Shown one piece after another: positions 5,069 through 5,471 of a stretch of DNA of 5,471 nucleotides. Both the position numbers and the translations under genes were made by a program. This DNA comes from Gammaproteobacteria bacterium (GTDB lineage: Bacteria > Pseudomonadota > Gammaproteobacteria > Chromatiales > Sedimenticolaceae): assembly GCA_020445165.1 (NCBI GenBank), contig JAGRHE010000181.1, positions 1 through 5,471 on the forward strand, written 5' to 3'. The notes below the pieces were generated by a model. That model saw only the letters and a program-made list of their open reading frames with translations. It searched no databases and had not been told where the DNA came from. How positions within the stretch are numbered: position 1 is the first letter of the stretch; each line of letters opens with the position of its first letter.

Positions 5069-5471
5069 TTACACATGGCGCTCATACCAGCCCCGCGAGG
5101 CATTGACGATCTTCACCACTGACAGCATGACCGGTACCTCAACCAGCACGCCCACGACAGTGGCCAGTGCCGCGCCCGAATTGAAACCGAACAATGCAAT
5201 TGCCGCGGCAACCGCTAGCTCGAAAAAGTTGCTGGCTCCGATCAGCGCTGACGGTGCTGCCACACAATGCGCGACGCCGAACTGGCGGTTGAGCAGATAG
5301 GCCAAACCAGAGTTGAAATACACTTGGATCAGGATCGGCACCGCGAGCATCACAATGACCAACGGCTGCGCAAGGATCTGCTCACCCTGAAAGCCAAACA
5401 GCAGCACCAAGGTTGCCAGCAACGCGGTCAACGAAACGGGGTGCAGCTTGGCGAGGACCGACTCGAACGCG
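5069..5471 (-). CDS. acr3: ACR3 family arsenite efflux permease, C-terminal part (gene runs off the right edge)
   Basis: An inner-membrane exporter that expels arsenite (some members also antimonite) using the proton motive force. The window holds the last 133 or so residues of a protein usually near 350; the start lies beyond 5471. Four hydrophobic segments are visible: SLTALLATLVLLFGF, VIVMLAVPILIQVYF, a stretch through APSALIGASNFFELAVAAAI, and ALATVVGVLVEVPVMLSVV. The HCVAAPSALIGASNFFELAVA block followed by FGFNSGAALATVVGVLVEVPV is the family's most recognisable C-terminal signature. The Glu in NFFELA corresponds, as far as I recall, to the conserved Glu needed for transport in characterised ACR3 proteins; the essential Cys lies in the part outside the window. 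It ends at TAA 5071-5069 after WYERHV. Codon use is less GC-biased than in the genes to the left, suggesting separate origin. Other ars genes are expected upstream, outside the window. Confidence 0.93.
   Translation of the reverse strand, partial: AFESVLAKLHPVSLTALLATLVLLFGFQGEQILAQPLVIVMLAVPILIQVYFNSGLAYLLNRQFGVAHCVAAPSALIGASNFFELAVAAAIALFGFNSGAALATVVGVLVEVPVMLSVVKIVNASRGWYERHV

Noticed and set aside
4891..5103. 70-codon minus-strand frame overlapping the end of acr3
   Set aside because: It starts inside acr3 in another frame, has no visible ribosome binding site and no family resemblance.
4941..5300. Plus-strand frame opposite the acr3 C-terminus
   Set aside because: The product is Thr/Ala/Ser-rich, as expected from reading the reverse of membrane helices. 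acr3 on the other strand is clear.
1..5471. CRISPR array, tRNA, rRNA, insertion sequence or phage-defence module
   Set aside because: I looked for regularly spaced repeats, cloverleaf patterns, transposase motifs and defence-type domains on both strands and saw none.

Overview
The window is a compact, high-GC stretch of ordinary bacterial chromosome with short intergenic gaps. The protein sequences look proteobacterial, most likely gammaproteobacterial: there is an AroG-type DAHP synthase very close to the enteric enzyme, an RHG-type phosphatase, and a small hypothetical protein of a kind I associate with sulfur-oxidising gammaproteobacteria. That lineage is an inference from protein resemblance, not from a marker gene.

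Layout. A 104-residue conserved hypothetical protein (minus strand, 49-363) is divergent from a histidine phosphatase (429-1037). The 65-bp gap between them carries a perfect 10-bp inverted repeat. Next is a membrane-anchored SRPBCC (START-like) protein (1108-1656), which meets a 58-residue two-helix membrane protein (minus, 1658-1834) tail to tail. That small gene is head to head with a metallo-beta-lactamase-fold hydrolase (1867-2826). After a 90-bp gap with a consensus -10 box comes DAHP synthase (2917-3984), the first enzyme of the shikimate pathway, with a strong hairpin directly after its stop. An HD-domain protein resembling SpoT/MESH1 alarmone hydrolases follows (4091 onward). An in-frame TAA at 4547-4549 interrupts it, and the reading frame resumes family-like sequence up to 4741. 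A gene-free stretch of lower GC (4742-5068) then leads to the C-terminal part of an ACR3 arsenite efflux permease (minus, 5069 to beyond the right edge).

How the genes relate. Most genes are single transcription units or loosely spaced neighbours with no shared pathway. The only metabolic assignments that are firm are aromatic amino acid biosynthesis (DAHP synthase) and arsenite export (ACR3). The right end differs in composition: the line 5281-5340 inside acr3 is 30/60 G+C, against 43/60 for the line 2221-2280 inside the hydrolase. This fits an acquired arsenic-resistance segment abutting native chromosome and a decaying HD gene.

I found no convincing new multi-gene system. The points most worth a second look are the nonsense-interrupted alarmone-hydrolase-like gene, the inverted repeat in the first divergent gap, and the small membrane protein squeezed between two annotated genes.
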